Part shown: piece by piece, positions 55,301 through 62,553 of the stretch
Layout of the letters: each line of letters begins with the position of its first letter
How positions within the stretch are numbered: position 1 is the stretch's first letter
Notes under the pieces: generated by a model
The model's database searches: none
What the model was told of the DNA's origin: nothing
Seen by the model: the letters and a program-made list of their open reading frames with translations, nothing else
Assembly (NCBI RefSeq): GCF_017349295.1
Contig: NZ_JAFMPK010000027.1
Coordinates: 278,839 to 342,838 of the forward strand
Length of the DNA stretch: 64,000 nucleotides
Direction: 5' to 3'
Source of the DNA: Myceligenerans salitolerans
GTDB lineage: Bacteria > Actinomycetota > Actinomycetes > Actinomycetales > Cellulomonadaceae
Made by a program: the position numbers and the translations under genes

Positions 55301-55445
55301 TCCCCGAGTCGTTCAGCACCACATCAGCGGTGGCCTCACCGTCATACCAGAGCGCCAGCGCGACCAGGGCGCCGGAGAAAACAGCGACCACACCCGCCGA
55401 CGCGACCGCACGCTTGTTCTCCATGAGACGCGACACCAGGGACAC
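49326..55445 (-). CDS. Giant membrane-anchored Ig-like/fibronectin repeat protein
   Basis: 2039 residues. A short cytoplasmic N-terminus and one signal-anchor helix (about 14-36), then a beta-propeller-like region (about 45-330), and about ten cadherin/Big_9-like domains (each with LANDxDPDGD or NDVDPDGD cores, about 390-1490). Next come at least four fibronectin-like segments (TVTGLTNNVTYTFTVQAENEVG, YTFQVTAENKAGE and others) and a Cys-containing C-terminal domain (DCTHSSCAYYKV, ELRCFYGYPG). There is no LPxTG motif, so the N-terminal helix is the anchor. GTG at 55,445 with AGGAG. As first gene of the cluster it may be the extracellular or wall-spanning part of the secretion apparatus. Confidence 0.88.
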   Translation of the reverse strand: MSLVSRLMENKRAVASAGVVAVFSGALVALALWYDGEATADVVLNDSGIWVTRVSHGELGRYNFEAGSIDGIMATNSTTFDVSQDGGRVLLDDDGASEASPVDPAHLQLDGTLALPAGAQVASGGATSAVYDGESGRLWVLPFDGAQAFDEEKLDPTAEIGTGGALAVGTDGTVYVATTAEGGQLTVVPTSGRGTPGEVGTERISVQEGADLQVSAVGDRPVVLDRTAETLIIPGGDRIRVEGFGEAQLQQPSGESDTAAVATPDSLVSQPLDGSDALKQPASGSPAAPVQVGGCTYGAWSTTGDVIRDCPGTDSDDRQTLEGLAPGAVLQYRTNRDRIILNDVIGGNLWLPTEQYRKVDDWDLKDNEDDEGEETDSQETVFEQVDQTVADRDKPNKAPQPEDDDLGVRAGRTTVLNVLGNDVDPDGDVMTASVLEGPEGSSGVTVDRVLDGAALQANVPADATGTITFTYQVDDGRENGTAEADVTLTVRPAEENEAPALMADDVSGPVLKAAQGGTAKINVLPYFRDPDGDDLFLSTATTKDPNDEVRSRPDGTLEFLDGGGATGRKIVDITVSDGEGAVTKGVVNVQVEADNQPPIPVQDHVTTLVGEPVTVRPLANDSDPDEDRLRLVEVGNAESVEITPNHTAGTFRFVSEKPGSYDIPYYVSDGPNPTVTGLVRVDVLEPPSDAGKPVVVSDQVLLPKGGEGLVDVLANDTDPAGGVLVVQEIDVPEDSGLTVAVLDHQVLKITENRRLESTVTIGYTVSNGEAAADGEVHVVPIPTSDRLRPPEAGADEVDVHVGDTVTIPVLKNDSHPDGLPIELTRELVEEPGADMGEAFVSEEVVRFKAGDEAGVAHAVYEVSDPNGQRDSAQITINVRDDEENAAPQLPDVTARVLSGGTVRVDVPLDGIDPDGDYVMLSDISGAPTMGRARITDGFIDFEASPDAVGTDTFTYSATDTRGAVGIGTVRVGIAPLPETNQKPVAQDDETLVRPERTVAIDAMANDTDPDGDEIGLVESLFGSTGDLEPAVVVDQVVVTAPSEAGEHPFYYGIQDTYKARAQGAITVKVSRDAPLLPPVANDDVLSVPDVVGKDSVTVDVLANDVDPDGVAADLEVSLGTDAGAATLSEDGKVTVPLTPDLQIVTYTVTDMDGLESSAFIRVPGDSLTPHLKPGLEPLEAISGEPLQIDLTEYVVVEEGLKPRITEESTVSAVEGSVEVEDRENLVYVSKEDYIGPASVSFEVTDRESPEDPEGRKATLTLPIEVRATENQPPEIKGSPVLEVPAGDEGAVDLGAYVRDPENDKLTFEVKDSGDGVAASVQGSTVTAQAEPSVTKGASQTIPFTVTDGHTDPVEGSLTVQVVASTRPLAVTGEDVVEGAHEGVAENIDVLANDTNPFPETPLELFGVPVVETGSGTASYSGDQVVVTPDEGFHGAMRVKYTVQDATKDPDRHVDGVINLTVLGKPEAPRAPRVEEVRSQTVVLTWDEPNNNGAPIESYTVTSSQGDEQRCPTTTCTVTGLTNNVTYTFTVQAENEVGLGEASPASQEARPDEKPDQPAPPELEFGDQSLEVSWVNKTYTDRSPIDCVNLEISPAPPGGAIQKECLQGTSTTWEGLENGTAYTVRVQAENQAPDPSEWSDPSAPEVPAGPPEQPAAPTATRVNTNLGGQVEVSWTAPANNGDAIKSYDLDILQGGSVVETLPDIAATSQTVENLDTDKSYTFQVTAENKAGESETSPQSNAVLPHGTPDRPGAPSARLGGNTNGQADVSWGGIGDFRGTGGYYEVRANQANPKGPITGTSYTYQGLSNGTAYTFSVRACNAQGACSAWSGESSPAVTPYTVPGTPGVTWHRSGNGQGGYFTVRGPGSDGGRAVQRIEWQASGSWSNSGTIQQGGWPTNITVGNNGYDRTYRLQARACNAAGCGSWASATGTTVSAPDPQATVVHGSRVSNGDCTHSSCAYYKVNYSDFPSGSHRVECWSETNPDTPGWHNIIDGSTRPGGAGETRTFGGSGSIELRCFYGYPGTRVGVVIDGQAYARTTW

Positions 55446-55605
55446 GAGTCTCCTCCTCGACTACAACGTTGTGGTGGCCGACCTGGGCACGGGCTCCGCA
55501 CCCCGCGCTGCCCCGTCCCGGCCTGTCCGAATCATCTGGTTTAATCCGCCCAGATTCCGGAGATCACCCTACAAGCAGCCACTGACACGCGGACAGGGAA
55601 GGGCA

Positions 55606-55621
55606 CGGGGAGATCTCCCCA
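55606..55621. promoter_or_regulatory. TGGGG-N6-CCCC palindrome upstream of the giant gene
   Basis: On the minus strand TGGGGAGATCTCCCCG, a 14-bp perfect palindrome at its core (55,607-55,620), centred about 168 bp before the start at 55,445. Confidence 0.55.
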
Positions 55622-55705
55622 TCCGCAGGATCTACACAGTCCTGGGGTCATTCCGGGGCGATGACCGCCGCCGATTCGGCCCTGCCCGAAACGACCGACT
55701 ACTCG

Positions 55706-56056
55706 TCAGAACTCTCGATCACGCCCCAGGAGCCTCACCCGGCTGCCCGCTCCCAGGCCCCACCGCGCGAAGCTGCCGGCCGGCGCCTCCAGGACAGCCC
55801 GCACGCCCCGTCGTGTCGCCGAGAAGCCCCAGGGCCGCAGCACCTGCGCGTGCAGCACCTCGCCGTCCCGGTCCAGCAGTGCCACGTCGAGCGGCACACT
55901 CATCCAGGCACCATGGACGGACGAGCACGGCCGCAGGACGAGCGCCTCGGGCAGTTCGCGCCGGAACAGCAGGCCGCGCGCCCGGGTCAGTACCGTGTCG
56001 GCAACCTCTGCCTCGGCGACAGGGTCGCCGTCCACCACAAGCGTGGACCGTTTCAT
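55706..56056 (-). CDS. DUF192 family protein
   Basis: 116 residues. DUF192 motif LTRARGLLFRRELPEALVLRPCSSVHGAWMSVPLDVALLDRDGEVL with the conserved Cys. The function of the family is unknown. ATG at 56,056 with GGAAGGGG. It is separated from the giant gene by 260 bp and is divergent from the Tad operon. Confidence 0.88.
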   Translation of the reverse strand: MKRSTLVVDGDPVAEAEVADTVLTRARGLLFRRELPEALVLRPCSSVHGAWMSVPLDVALLDRDGEVLHAQVLRPWGFSATRRGVRAVLEAPAGSFARWGLGAGSRVRLLGRDREF

Positions 56057-56599
56057 CGCGTCCCCTTCCGTTCACGGACCCTTGGTCCACGCAGAATCTT
56101 TCACACCGCTTTCTCGATGACTGGTGGGGATTTCTACCACGCACGACCGGCGCGACATAAGTGTCGTCCGCGCGACAGCCTTGCGTCAGGTTTTCCTCTC
56201 GTCCCGAAAGCCCGTTCGCCGATGACCGATCGGGCATCCGCGGTGTGCACTTCGTGACTGGTTCGCACGACGCCCTTTCCGGACACCACGGGCGTCGACC
56301 CCTTTACTTCCGGGCTCGCCATCGTTTTCGACCGCCCGAGGTCGGCCACGCCCCCTGCCCGGTTCCGCGGAAACGATGACCGTTCGGCCACGGGCATCCT
56401 TGACGGTCAGCAACTCGCCCGCCAACATCCACCTTGGGACCGCTGAAATGGCCTCTGTCACAGTTCCCCACTCACCGGGAGCGAGCGGCGGGAGCCAGGA
56501 CGACGGCGCCCCGGAACACGCAGCCCATACATCTGGAAAAGCCCGGGACCGATTTGTTAGTTCCACTCACAAGCGGTCCGGCACATGGAGGGGGACATC
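56057..56599. other. Divergent intergenic region between DUF192 and the Tad operon
   Basis: 543 bp holding the control regions of both directions. A small inverted repeat CGACATAAGTGTCG lies at 56,153-56,166. No riboswitch or convincing gene is seen; the one longer minus-strand frame (56,186-56,566) lacks a ribosome binding site and a known domain. Confidence 0.6.
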
Positions 56600-57412
56600 G
56601 TGCTCGTCGTCGCGATCGGTGCGCCGGATGGCGTCCACGCCGCCGTCCACCGCGCCGATCCGACGCTGGAGTCCGTGGTGGCTGCCATCCGCCGCCTGCC
56701 CGTGGACGACATCGTCGTCGCCACGCGTGACGAGGAGGCGCGCAAGGTCGCACGGGCCGCTCGTCTGGTGCTGGGATCCGAGCGGCTCGCCCTGCTGCAC
56801 CTCGACGTCCACCTCACTGCCTGGGCCCTCGTGCTCGCCGGCCTGACCACCCCCGCCCTCCCGGCGGCATCGGCACGGGCGGTGGCGGACGACGTCCTCG
56901 CCCACGTGTCGACCCGGGCCATCGTCTCGACCGTCACGTCCCTGGAGAAGCCCGCGCCGACGTTCCGCCAGCACGCCGGCAGCCTTCTGCCCACCTCGGC
57001 GTTCGTGGTGGACCCTCGCCGCGGGACCGTCGGGCGGTTCCTCGGTCACCTCGGGATACCGGACGGGGAGACGATCGCCGTCGCTCACTCGCCACGGCCC
57101 GTCGTGCCGGAGGCGCACGACCTGCTTCCCCACCCGGCCGACGTCGAGCTGGGCGGGCCGCAGGGCCTGAAGGCCGCCGAGTGGCCCGCACCACGGTGGT
57201 TCGAGGCATCGAGCCTCGATGCTCCGCTCACCTCCACCATCACCAACGTGGCCTCGGGGTTCTTCCGCTGGCCGGCCTGTGACGTCTGCGGCCGGGCGGC
57301 CCCGGAGTCGTGCCTCTTCTGCGATGTCGCCGCGCGACCCGCCCGGACCGGGCCGCGCGGCGGCATCGCAGGACCTACCCCCCACACCGAGCCCTTGGAG
57401 GCGGTCAATTGA
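56600..57412 (+). CDS. Uncharacterised protein with C-terminal zinc knuckle, first gene of the Tad operon
   Basis: 270 residues. The N-terminal two thirds is an alpha/beta domain (VLVVAIGAPDGVHAAVHRAD, LPVDDIVVATRDEEARKVARA) of unknown function; the C-terminus has CDVCGRAAPESCLFCDVA (CxxC-x8-CxxC, residues about 227-244), a likely zinc site. The GTG at 56,600 has GGAGGGGG seven bases upstream; an ATG at 56,585 lacks a site. Its stop overlaps the TTG start of cpaB. A regulatory or assembly role in the pilus is plausible. Confidence 0.7.
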   Translation: MLVVAIGAPDGVHAAVHRADPTLESVVAAIRRLPVDDIVVATRDEEARKVARAARLVLGSERLALLHLDVHLTAWALVLAGLTTPALPAASARAVADDVLAHVSTRAIVSTVTSLEKPAPTFRQHAGSLLPTSAFVVDPRRGTVGRFLGHLGIPDGETIAVAHSPRPVVPEAHDLLPHPADVELGGPQGLKAAEWPAPRWFEASSLDAPLTSTITNVASGFFRWPACDVCGRAAPESCLFCDVAARPARTGPRGGIAGPTPHTEPLEAVN

Positions 57413-58119
57413 ACCCCCGGCAGCGACGCGGAGTGTTCCTTCTCGTCGTCACCTCCGTTCTCGCGGTCGCCGTGTTCGCCGGCGTCCTGTACTACGTGCG
57501 CACCGTGAGCACCCAGGTCGGCCCGATGACCACCGTGCTGCAGCTGAACCGCGCGGTGGAGGCCCAGGAGCCCATCGAGCCGGCGATGCTGGAGGAGGTC
57601 GAGATCCCGGAGCGCTGGGCGCCCGACTCCGCCCTGCACGACAAGGCCGACGTGGAGGGCCTCGTCGCAGCCACCGCCTACCGGCGGGGCGCGATGATCC
57701 AGACGGGCATGCTCGTCGAGCGCCCGATCGTGGAGCCCGGATTCCGCGAGGTCGCCGTGATCGTGGACGCCGAGACGGGTGTCGCCGGCAAGGTGAAGCC
57801 GGGCGACCGGGTCGACGTCATCGCGACGATGCGGGCGAACGGGGACTCGAAGAACCTCGCCCGCGTGTGGGTGTCGAACGTGCTCGTCGTCGAGGTCGGG
57901 ATCCCGACCACGGTCGAGGAACCCGACGACATCGCCCCGAGCAGGGGTCTGCCGGTGACGTTCGCGCTGAGTACCGAGGACGCGCTGACCCTGGCCTACA
58001 TCGAGACGTTCTCCGAGAAGATGCGCATCGCCCTGCGCGGCGCGGGTGACGACGAGGAGATCCCGTTCGATGAGCGGACCTTCAACGGCACCGTGTCCAA
58101 GAAGAAGCAGGAGGGCTGA
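57409..58119 (+). CDS. cpaB: Flp pilus assembly protein CpaB/RcpC
   Basis: 236 residues. One N-terminal membrane helix, then a SAF domain (TTVLQLNRAVEAQEPIEPAMLEEVEIPERW) and the RcpC domain (REVAVIVDAETGVAGKVKPGDRVDVIAT). The start is an unusual TTG at 57,409 chosen because GGAGG lies seven bases upstream and it overlaps the preceding stop (TTGA). It precedes cpaE in the standard Tad order. Confidence 0.9.
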   Translation: MNPRQRRGVFLLVVTSVLAVAVFAGVLYYVRTVSTQVGPMTTVLQLNRAVEAQEPIEPAMLEEVEIPERWAPDSALHDKADVEGLVAATAYRRGAMIQTGMLVERPIVEPGFREVAVIVDAETGVAGKVKPGDRVDVIATMRANGDSKNLARVWVSNVLVVEVGIPTTVEEPDDIAPSRGLPVTFALSTEDALTLAYIETFSEKMRIALRGAGDDEEIPFDERTFNGTVSKKKQEG

Positions 58120-58121
58120 AG

Positions 58122-59807
58122 GTGGCCACCAAGGTCCTGCTCGTCACGGCGTCGTACGAGGTCCGGGATCACCTGGGGCACGTGCTCTCCGAGTCCGACG
58201 GCTTCGAGCTGGCCGCCTCGGTCCCCGACAGCCCCGGCGTCATGACCGCGCTGGACCGCCATCCCGACGTCGGGCTCATCGTGATCGACGAGGCCGCCGA
58301 CGACGGCCGTGGCCACGCCCTGACCCGGAGCGTCGGCATGGCGGTCCCCCTGATCGGCATCGTCATGGTCGTCGAGGCGCACAACCCGGCCGAGATGAGC
58401 ACCGCGATGGCCGCCGCCATGGACGTCGGTGCCCGCTCGGTGATCGCCCGCAACGCCGGACTGGAGGAGGTGCTCAGCCGGTTCGAGGCCGTGGCGGCGT
58501 GGTCGGCCGTGGCACAGGCCGCCGTCTCGGCGGAACGCAGCGGCGGGCGCAGCGGACGGGTCGTCGCCGTGGCCGGCGCCAAGGGCGGTGTGGGTACCTC
58601 GGTGCTGGCCCTTCTGCTGGCCCGCGCCGGCCGCACCGGCGACACCACGCTCGTCGACCTCGACGTCGGCGCCGGTGACCTCACCGCGTACTCCGGGGTG
58701 CGAACCCGCCGCTCGATCGTCGACCTGGCCGGGGTGGAGGGCGAGATCACCGGGCGCATGCTCCGGGAGACGACGTACGAGGTGCCGGGCGGCATCCGGT
58801 TGCTCCCCGCACCTGCCGACGGGGAACGGGGGGAGGAGATCACGGCGGCCGCCGTCCGGTCGGTCCTCTCGGGCCTCCGCTTCGAGTCGGACCTCGCGGT
58901 GCTCGACGTCGGGACACATCTCGACGAGGCACGAGCCACCGCCCTCGAGTTCGCCGACCGCGTGCTGCTCGTCAGCACCCCCGACCTTCCCTCCCTGCGG
59001 TCCGCACGTCGCGCCCTCGCGCAGTGGGAACGTCTGGCCATCCGGCAGTCGGCGTCGGTGGAGCTCGTGCTCAACCGTCGTACCCCGAAGGACGAGATCA
59101 CGCCGCAGCTCGCCGAACGCATCGTGGAACGTCCGGTCGCGTTCACCGTGCCCGACGGCGGCGCCCCGTTCGCCGCGGCGATCAACACCGCGACGCTGCT
59201 GGAGTCCCCGACACCGGTGCACAAGGCCGTCGCGGAGGTGGGCGCGGCCGCGATCCGTGAGGAGGCAGGTGCCACCCCGTCGGACACGCCGGACGGACCG
59301 ACGGAGGTGGAGACCCTCGTGGCCGCCTCGTCCCGGCGGGCGGGTCGCCGCGACCGCAAGACCGGGGAGCGGGCGGAGCCGGCCGAAAAGGGACGCAAGG
59401 ACCGCCCGGCCACCCGCTCCGGTGCACGGGACGCCGGCCAGGCGACGGTCGAGATGCCTGTCTTCATCACCATCGCGCTCCTGACGATCCTGCTGTGCGT
59501 GCAGGGCATCGGCTGGGCCTCCGGCCTGCTGGCTGCTCGCGCCGCCGCACAGGAGGGCGCCCGGACCGTCGGCGTCGCCGGCTACCCCGAGGGCGACGCG
59601 GGCGCCGACGAGCGCGTCGCCCAGGTGGAGCGGCGAGTCCGGGACGACGTGCGGGACCGCCTGCCCGACGCCATGCGGGACACGGTCCGTGACTCCGACA
59701 TCACGATCTCGTCCGACGAGGTGAGCGTGCGGGTCACCGTCCGGACCATCCTTCCCGGCGTGGACCTGTCCGCGTCCTCGACCGCCCCTGTGTACTCGGA
59801 GCGCTGA
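58122..59807 (+). CDS. cpaE: CpaE/TadZ ATPase continuous with a TadE-like pseudopilin
   Basis: 561 residues in a single open frame. Residues 1-130 are receiver-like, 140-400 are a ParA-type ATPase (deviant Walker A AGAKGGVGTS, K154), then a charged linker leads to a TadE prepilin segment: DAGQATVEMPVFITIALLTIL, with a class III cleavage site after Gly439 and the +5 Glu444. The usual gene order has these as two genes. GTG at 58,122 with GGAGGG. A separately translated TadE is also possible (see next feature). Confidence 0.85.
   Translation: MATKVLLVTASYEVRDHLGHVLSESDGFELAASVPDSPGVMTALDRHPDVGLIVIDEAADDGRGHALTRSVGMAVPLIGIVMVVEAHNPAEMSTAMAAAMDVGARSVIARNAGLEEVLSRFEAVAAWSAVAQAAVSAERSGGRSGRVVAVAGAKGGVGTSVLALLLARAGRTGDTTLVDLDVGAGDLTAYSGVRTRRSIVDLAGVEGEITGRMLRETTYEVPGGIRLLPAPADGERGEEITAAAVRSVLSGLRFESDLAVLDVGTHLDEARATALEFADRVLLVSTPDLPSLRSARRALAQWERLAIRQSASVELVLNRRTPKDEITPQLAERIVERPVAFTVPDGGAPFAAAINTATLLESPTPVHKAVAEVGAAAIREEAGATPSDTPDGPTEVETLVAASSRRAGRRDRKTGERAEPAEKGRKDRPATRSGARDAGQATVEMPVFITIALLTILLCVQGIGWASGLLAARAAAQEGARTVGVAGYPEGDAGADERVAQVERRVRDDVRDRLPDAMRDTVRDSDITISSDEVSVRVTVRTILPGVDLSASSTAPVYSER
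59319..59807 (+). CDS. tadE: Possible nested TadE start inside the cpaE frame
   Basis: An in-frame GTG at 59,319 is preceded by GGAGG (59,303-59,307) and GGAG (59,309-59,312), giving a 162-residue TadE pseudopilin with the GQATVE site. Translation from here would yield TadE alone, as in other Tad loci. Confidence 0.45.
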   Translation: MAASSRRAGRRDRKTGERAEPAEKGRKDRPATRSGARDAGQATVEMPVFITIALLTILLCVQGIGWASGLLAARAAAQEGARTVGVAGYPEGDAGADERVAQVERRVRDDVRDRLPDAMRDTVRDSDITISSDEVSVRVTVRTILPGVDLSASSTAPVYSER

Positions 59808-59808
59808 G

Positions 59809-60249
59809 ATGACTGTCCTCACCCCAGAACGTGATGCCGTGGACCCGGCGGGCCCACGAGCCCGGCCCCTGGACGGCGCCGGAAGGCCGGCGCGGCAGTG
59901 GCCCGCCACCGAAGACCGGGGCCAGGCGGCGGTCGAGCTCGTCGGCGTCGTGTTCGTCGTCCTGCTGGTGGCACTGCTCGCGATCCAGGGCATCACCGTC
60001 GCCCAGACGGCGTCGATCACCCAGGAGGCCGCCCGGAACGGCGCCCGCGCCCTGAGCCAGGGCGGCGACTGGCTCTCCGTGGTCGAGAACCAGATCCCGG
60101 ACGGCCTGCGGCTCGAGGACGCGGAGGCGGCGACCGACGACGGCACCGCCCGCGTCCGGGTGACCGTGTCCGCACCGTTGGGCCTGGGCGAGATGACGGT
60201 CACCGACGTCGCCCTCACCCGTTCGGCCGAGTTCCCGATGGAGGGATGA
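59809..60249 (+). CDS. tadE: TadE/TadF-like minor pilin
   Basis: 146 residues. A 38-residue leader, then the cleavage site G38/QAAVE with the +5 Glu, the hydrophobic LVGVVFVVLLVALLAIQGI helix and an acidic C-terminal domain. ATG at 59,809, one base after the previous stop, with GGAG. Confidence 0.85.
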   Translation: MTVLTPERDAVDPAGPRARPLDGAGRPARQWPATEDRGQAAVELVGVVFVVLLVALLAIQGITVAQTASITQEAARNGARALSQGGDWLSVVENQIPDGLRLEDAEAATDDGTARVRVTVSAPLGLGEMTVTDVALTRSAEFPMEG

Positions 60250-60250
60250 C

Positions 60251-61540
60251 ATGGCCCTTCGCGACCGGCTTGCCGCTGACGAACGCCACGACGACGACAA
60301 CGATCTCGCCAAGGTCTACCGCGAGCGCCTGCTCGAGGAGATCGATGTCGACGAGCTCTCCCGCCTTGCTCCGTCGCAGCGGCGGGTCCGCCTCGAGCGG
60401 GTGCTGTCGCGCATGTTGTCGGTCGACGGTCCGGTGCTGTCGGCCCGTGAACGCAGCGCGCTGGTGCAGCGGATCGTCGACGACGCGCTGGGGCTGGGTG
60501 TGCTGGAGCCGCTGCTGGCGGACGAGTCCATCACGGAGATCATGGTGAACGGGCCGCAGGACGTGTTCGTCGAGCGGTACGGGAAGGTGGAGCGGGTGCC
60601 GACGCGGTTCCCGTCGTCGGACCAGCTGTATCAGACGATCGACCGCATCGTGTCGCAGGTGAACCGTCGCGTGGACGAGTCCTCTCCGATGGTGGACGCC
60701 CGTCTGCCGAGCGGTGAGCGCGTGAACGTCATCATCCCGCCGTTGGCGCTGGACGGTCCGACGCTGACGATCCGGCGGTTCCCGACGCCGTTCCGGATGA
60801 GCGAGCTGGTGGACCGGGGAACGCTCGACCGGCGGACGGCGGCGTTGCTCGGTGCGTGCGTGCGTGCACGGCTCAACATGGTGGTCTCGGGTGGTACGGG
60901 CTCGGGGAAGACGACGTTCCTGAACGCGCTGTCGGGCATGATCCCGGAGCACGAGCGCATCGTGACGATCGAGGACGCCGCGGAGCTGTCCCTGCAGCAG
61001 GGGCATGTGGTGCGGCTGGAGAGCCGCCCGGCGAACGTGGAGGGACGCGGTGCGGTCGTCATCCGTGACCTGGTGCGCAACGCCCTGCGAATGCGGCCGG
61101 ACCGGATCATCGTCGGGGAGGTCCGGGGCGGTGAGACGCTCGACATGCTCCAGGCGATGAACACCGGTCATGACGGCTCGATCGCGACGGTGCACGCCAA
61201 CACCGCGCAGGACGCGCTGGGGCGTCTGGAGACGCTCGCGTCGATGAGCGAGGTGGAGCTTCCGGTGTCGACGCTGCGCGACCAGATCAACTCGGCGATC
61301 GACGTGATCGTGCATCTGGAGCGCTCGCAGGACGGCTCGCGCCGGGTGACGGAGGTGCAGGCCGTGACGTCGCGGCGCCGGGAGGACTACGCGCTGACGC
61401 CGCTGGTCGAGTTCGTTCCCGATCCGCTCGGCCCGGATCGTGTGGTGACGGGCAGCTTCGTCCCGTCACAGCCGCCGGGTGAACTGGTCGAACGGCTGCG
61501 TCGCGCCGGTGAGACCGTGCAGGGAGGTGACCCGCGATGA
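60251..61540 (+). CDS. cpaF: Flp pilus assembly ATPase CpaF/TadA
   Basis: 429 residues. N-terminal CpaF domain (EIMVNGPQDVFVERYGK), arginine-finger region, Walker A SGGTGSGKTTFLNAL (K220), Walker B RIVTIEDAAEL and His box GHDGSIATVHAN. The ATG is one base after the upstream stop; its own stop overlaps tadB (ATGA). It powers pilus assembly from the cytoplasm. Confidence 0.96.
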   Translation: MALRDRLAADERHDDDNDLAKVYRERLLEEIDVDELSRLAPSQRRVRLERVLSRMLSVDGPVLSARERSALVQRIVDDALGLGVLEPLLADESITEIMVNGPQDVFVERYGKVERVPTRFPSSDQLYQTIDRIVSQVNRRVDESSPMVDARLPSGERVNVIIPPLALDGPTLTIRRFPTPFRMSELVDRGTLDRRTAALLGACVRARLNMVVSGGTGSGKTTFLNALSGMIPEHERIVTIEDAAELSLQQGHVVRLESRPANVEGRGAVVIRDLVRNALRMRPDRIIVGEVRGGETLDMLQAMNTGHDGSIATVHANTAQDALGRLETLASMSEVELPVSTLRDQINSAIDVIVHLERSQDGSRRVTEVQAVTSRRREDYALTPLVEFVPDPLGPDRVVTGSFVPSQPPGELVERLRRAGETVQGGDPR

Positions 61541-62460
61541 TCCTGCTTCTCGTGGCGGCGGGTCTGGTCGTGACGTTGCTGATGGCGGCCGCGACCGTAG
61601 CGACTCTCGCGAACAACGCGGAGATCGAGCGGCGGATCGTGGAGTCGGCCGAACTGGACGGCAAGCAGCGTGTCGGTGTGTTCGTCCGCCTCGACGAGCG
61701 CCTGCACCGGCTCCGGTGGGGGCAGCGGCTCGAGGCACTGCTCGCCGGTTCCGGCCTGCCGACCTGGTCGCCCTCGATGTTCCTCACCGCGACTGCCACC
61801 GCGTCCCTCGCCGCCGGGCTGGTCGTCCTCCCGTTGTTCGGCCGGGCGACGGCGGCGCTGGCGATGCTGATCGTCGTGGTGGCGGTACGGAGCTGGCTGG
61901 AGCGGCGTCGCAAGCAGCGTGTGGACCGCTTCGTGGCGCAGCTGCCCGAACTCGCACGGCTGCTCGCGAACGGTGCGTCGGCAGGTCTGGCGGTGCGGCG
62001 CTCGCTGGAGATGACGGCCGAGGAGATGGCGGAGCCCGCGAGGTCCGAGGTGGCGCAGGTGAGCGCGGAGATGGCGCTGGGCCGTTCCTTGCAGCAGGCG
62101 CTCGGCGCCCTGAGCGACCGTCTTCCGTCGCGCGAGTTGTCGGTCCTGGTGCAGACGCTTTCCATCCAGGGGCGTGCGGGCGGGGCGCTGGTGACCGCGT
62201 TGTCGGGGATCGGGAGCACGTTGGAGGAGCGGCGGCGGCTTCGTCGTGAGGTCGCCACGTCCACGCTCGGTGCGCAGGTCTCCGGGTACACGGTGATCTT
62301 CCTGGCGTTCGGTGCGGTCGCGCTGATGAACGTGTTCAGCCCGGGCGTCGTCGACGAGATGCTCACCAACCTGATCGGCCAGGTGGTGCTGCTGATCGCG
62401 ACCAGCCTGTTCGTGCTGGGCTACGTACTGGTCCGCCGCCTGGCGAAGGTGGAGGTGTGA
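61537..62460 (+). CDS. tadB: Tad inner-membrane platform protein TadB
   Basis: 307 residues with helices at the N-terminus, about 85-125 and two at the C-terminus; the T2SSF domain has VDRFVAQLPELARLLANGASAGLAVRRSLEMTAEE. It overlaps cpaF by ATGA. Confidence 0.93.
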   Translation: MILLLVAAGLVVTLLMAAATVATLANNAEIERRIVESAELDGKQRVGVFVRLDERLHRLRWGQRLEALLAGSGLPTWSPSMFLTATATASLAAGLVVLPLFGRATAALAMLIVVVAVRSWLERRRKQRVDRFVAQLPELARLLANGASAGLAVRRSLEMTAEEMAEPARSEVAQVSAEMALGRSLQQALGALSDRLPSRELSVLVQTLSIQGRAGGALVTALSGIGSTLEERRRLRREVATSTLGAQVSGYTVIFLAFGAVALMNVFSPGVVDEMLTNLIGQVVLLIATSLFVLGYVLVRRLAKVEV

Positions 62461-62553
62461 CGAAGGGCGCAGTGGACGGTGCGAGCCGAGGAACGAGGCA
62501 CGCGCCGGGAACGAAGTCCGAGGAGTACCGACCTGGAGGAGGGGAGGTGTGAC

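Noticed and set aside
51090-55544. Long plus-strand open frame (1484 codons) opposite the giant gene
   Set aside because: It is antisense to a gene with clear domains and its translation is Arg/His/Val-rich with no domain, the usual shadow in GC-rich DNA.
56140-56300. Possible c-di-GMP (GEMM-I) riboswitch on the minus strand because of GACGCAAGGC
   Set aside because: The GGCAAACC/GAAA/GACGCAAAGCC layout and the P1b stem are absent.
56186-56566. Minus-strand frame of 126 codons in the Tad/DUF192 gap
   Set aside because: No ribosome binding site, no domain, odd composition in the second half; treated as non-coding.
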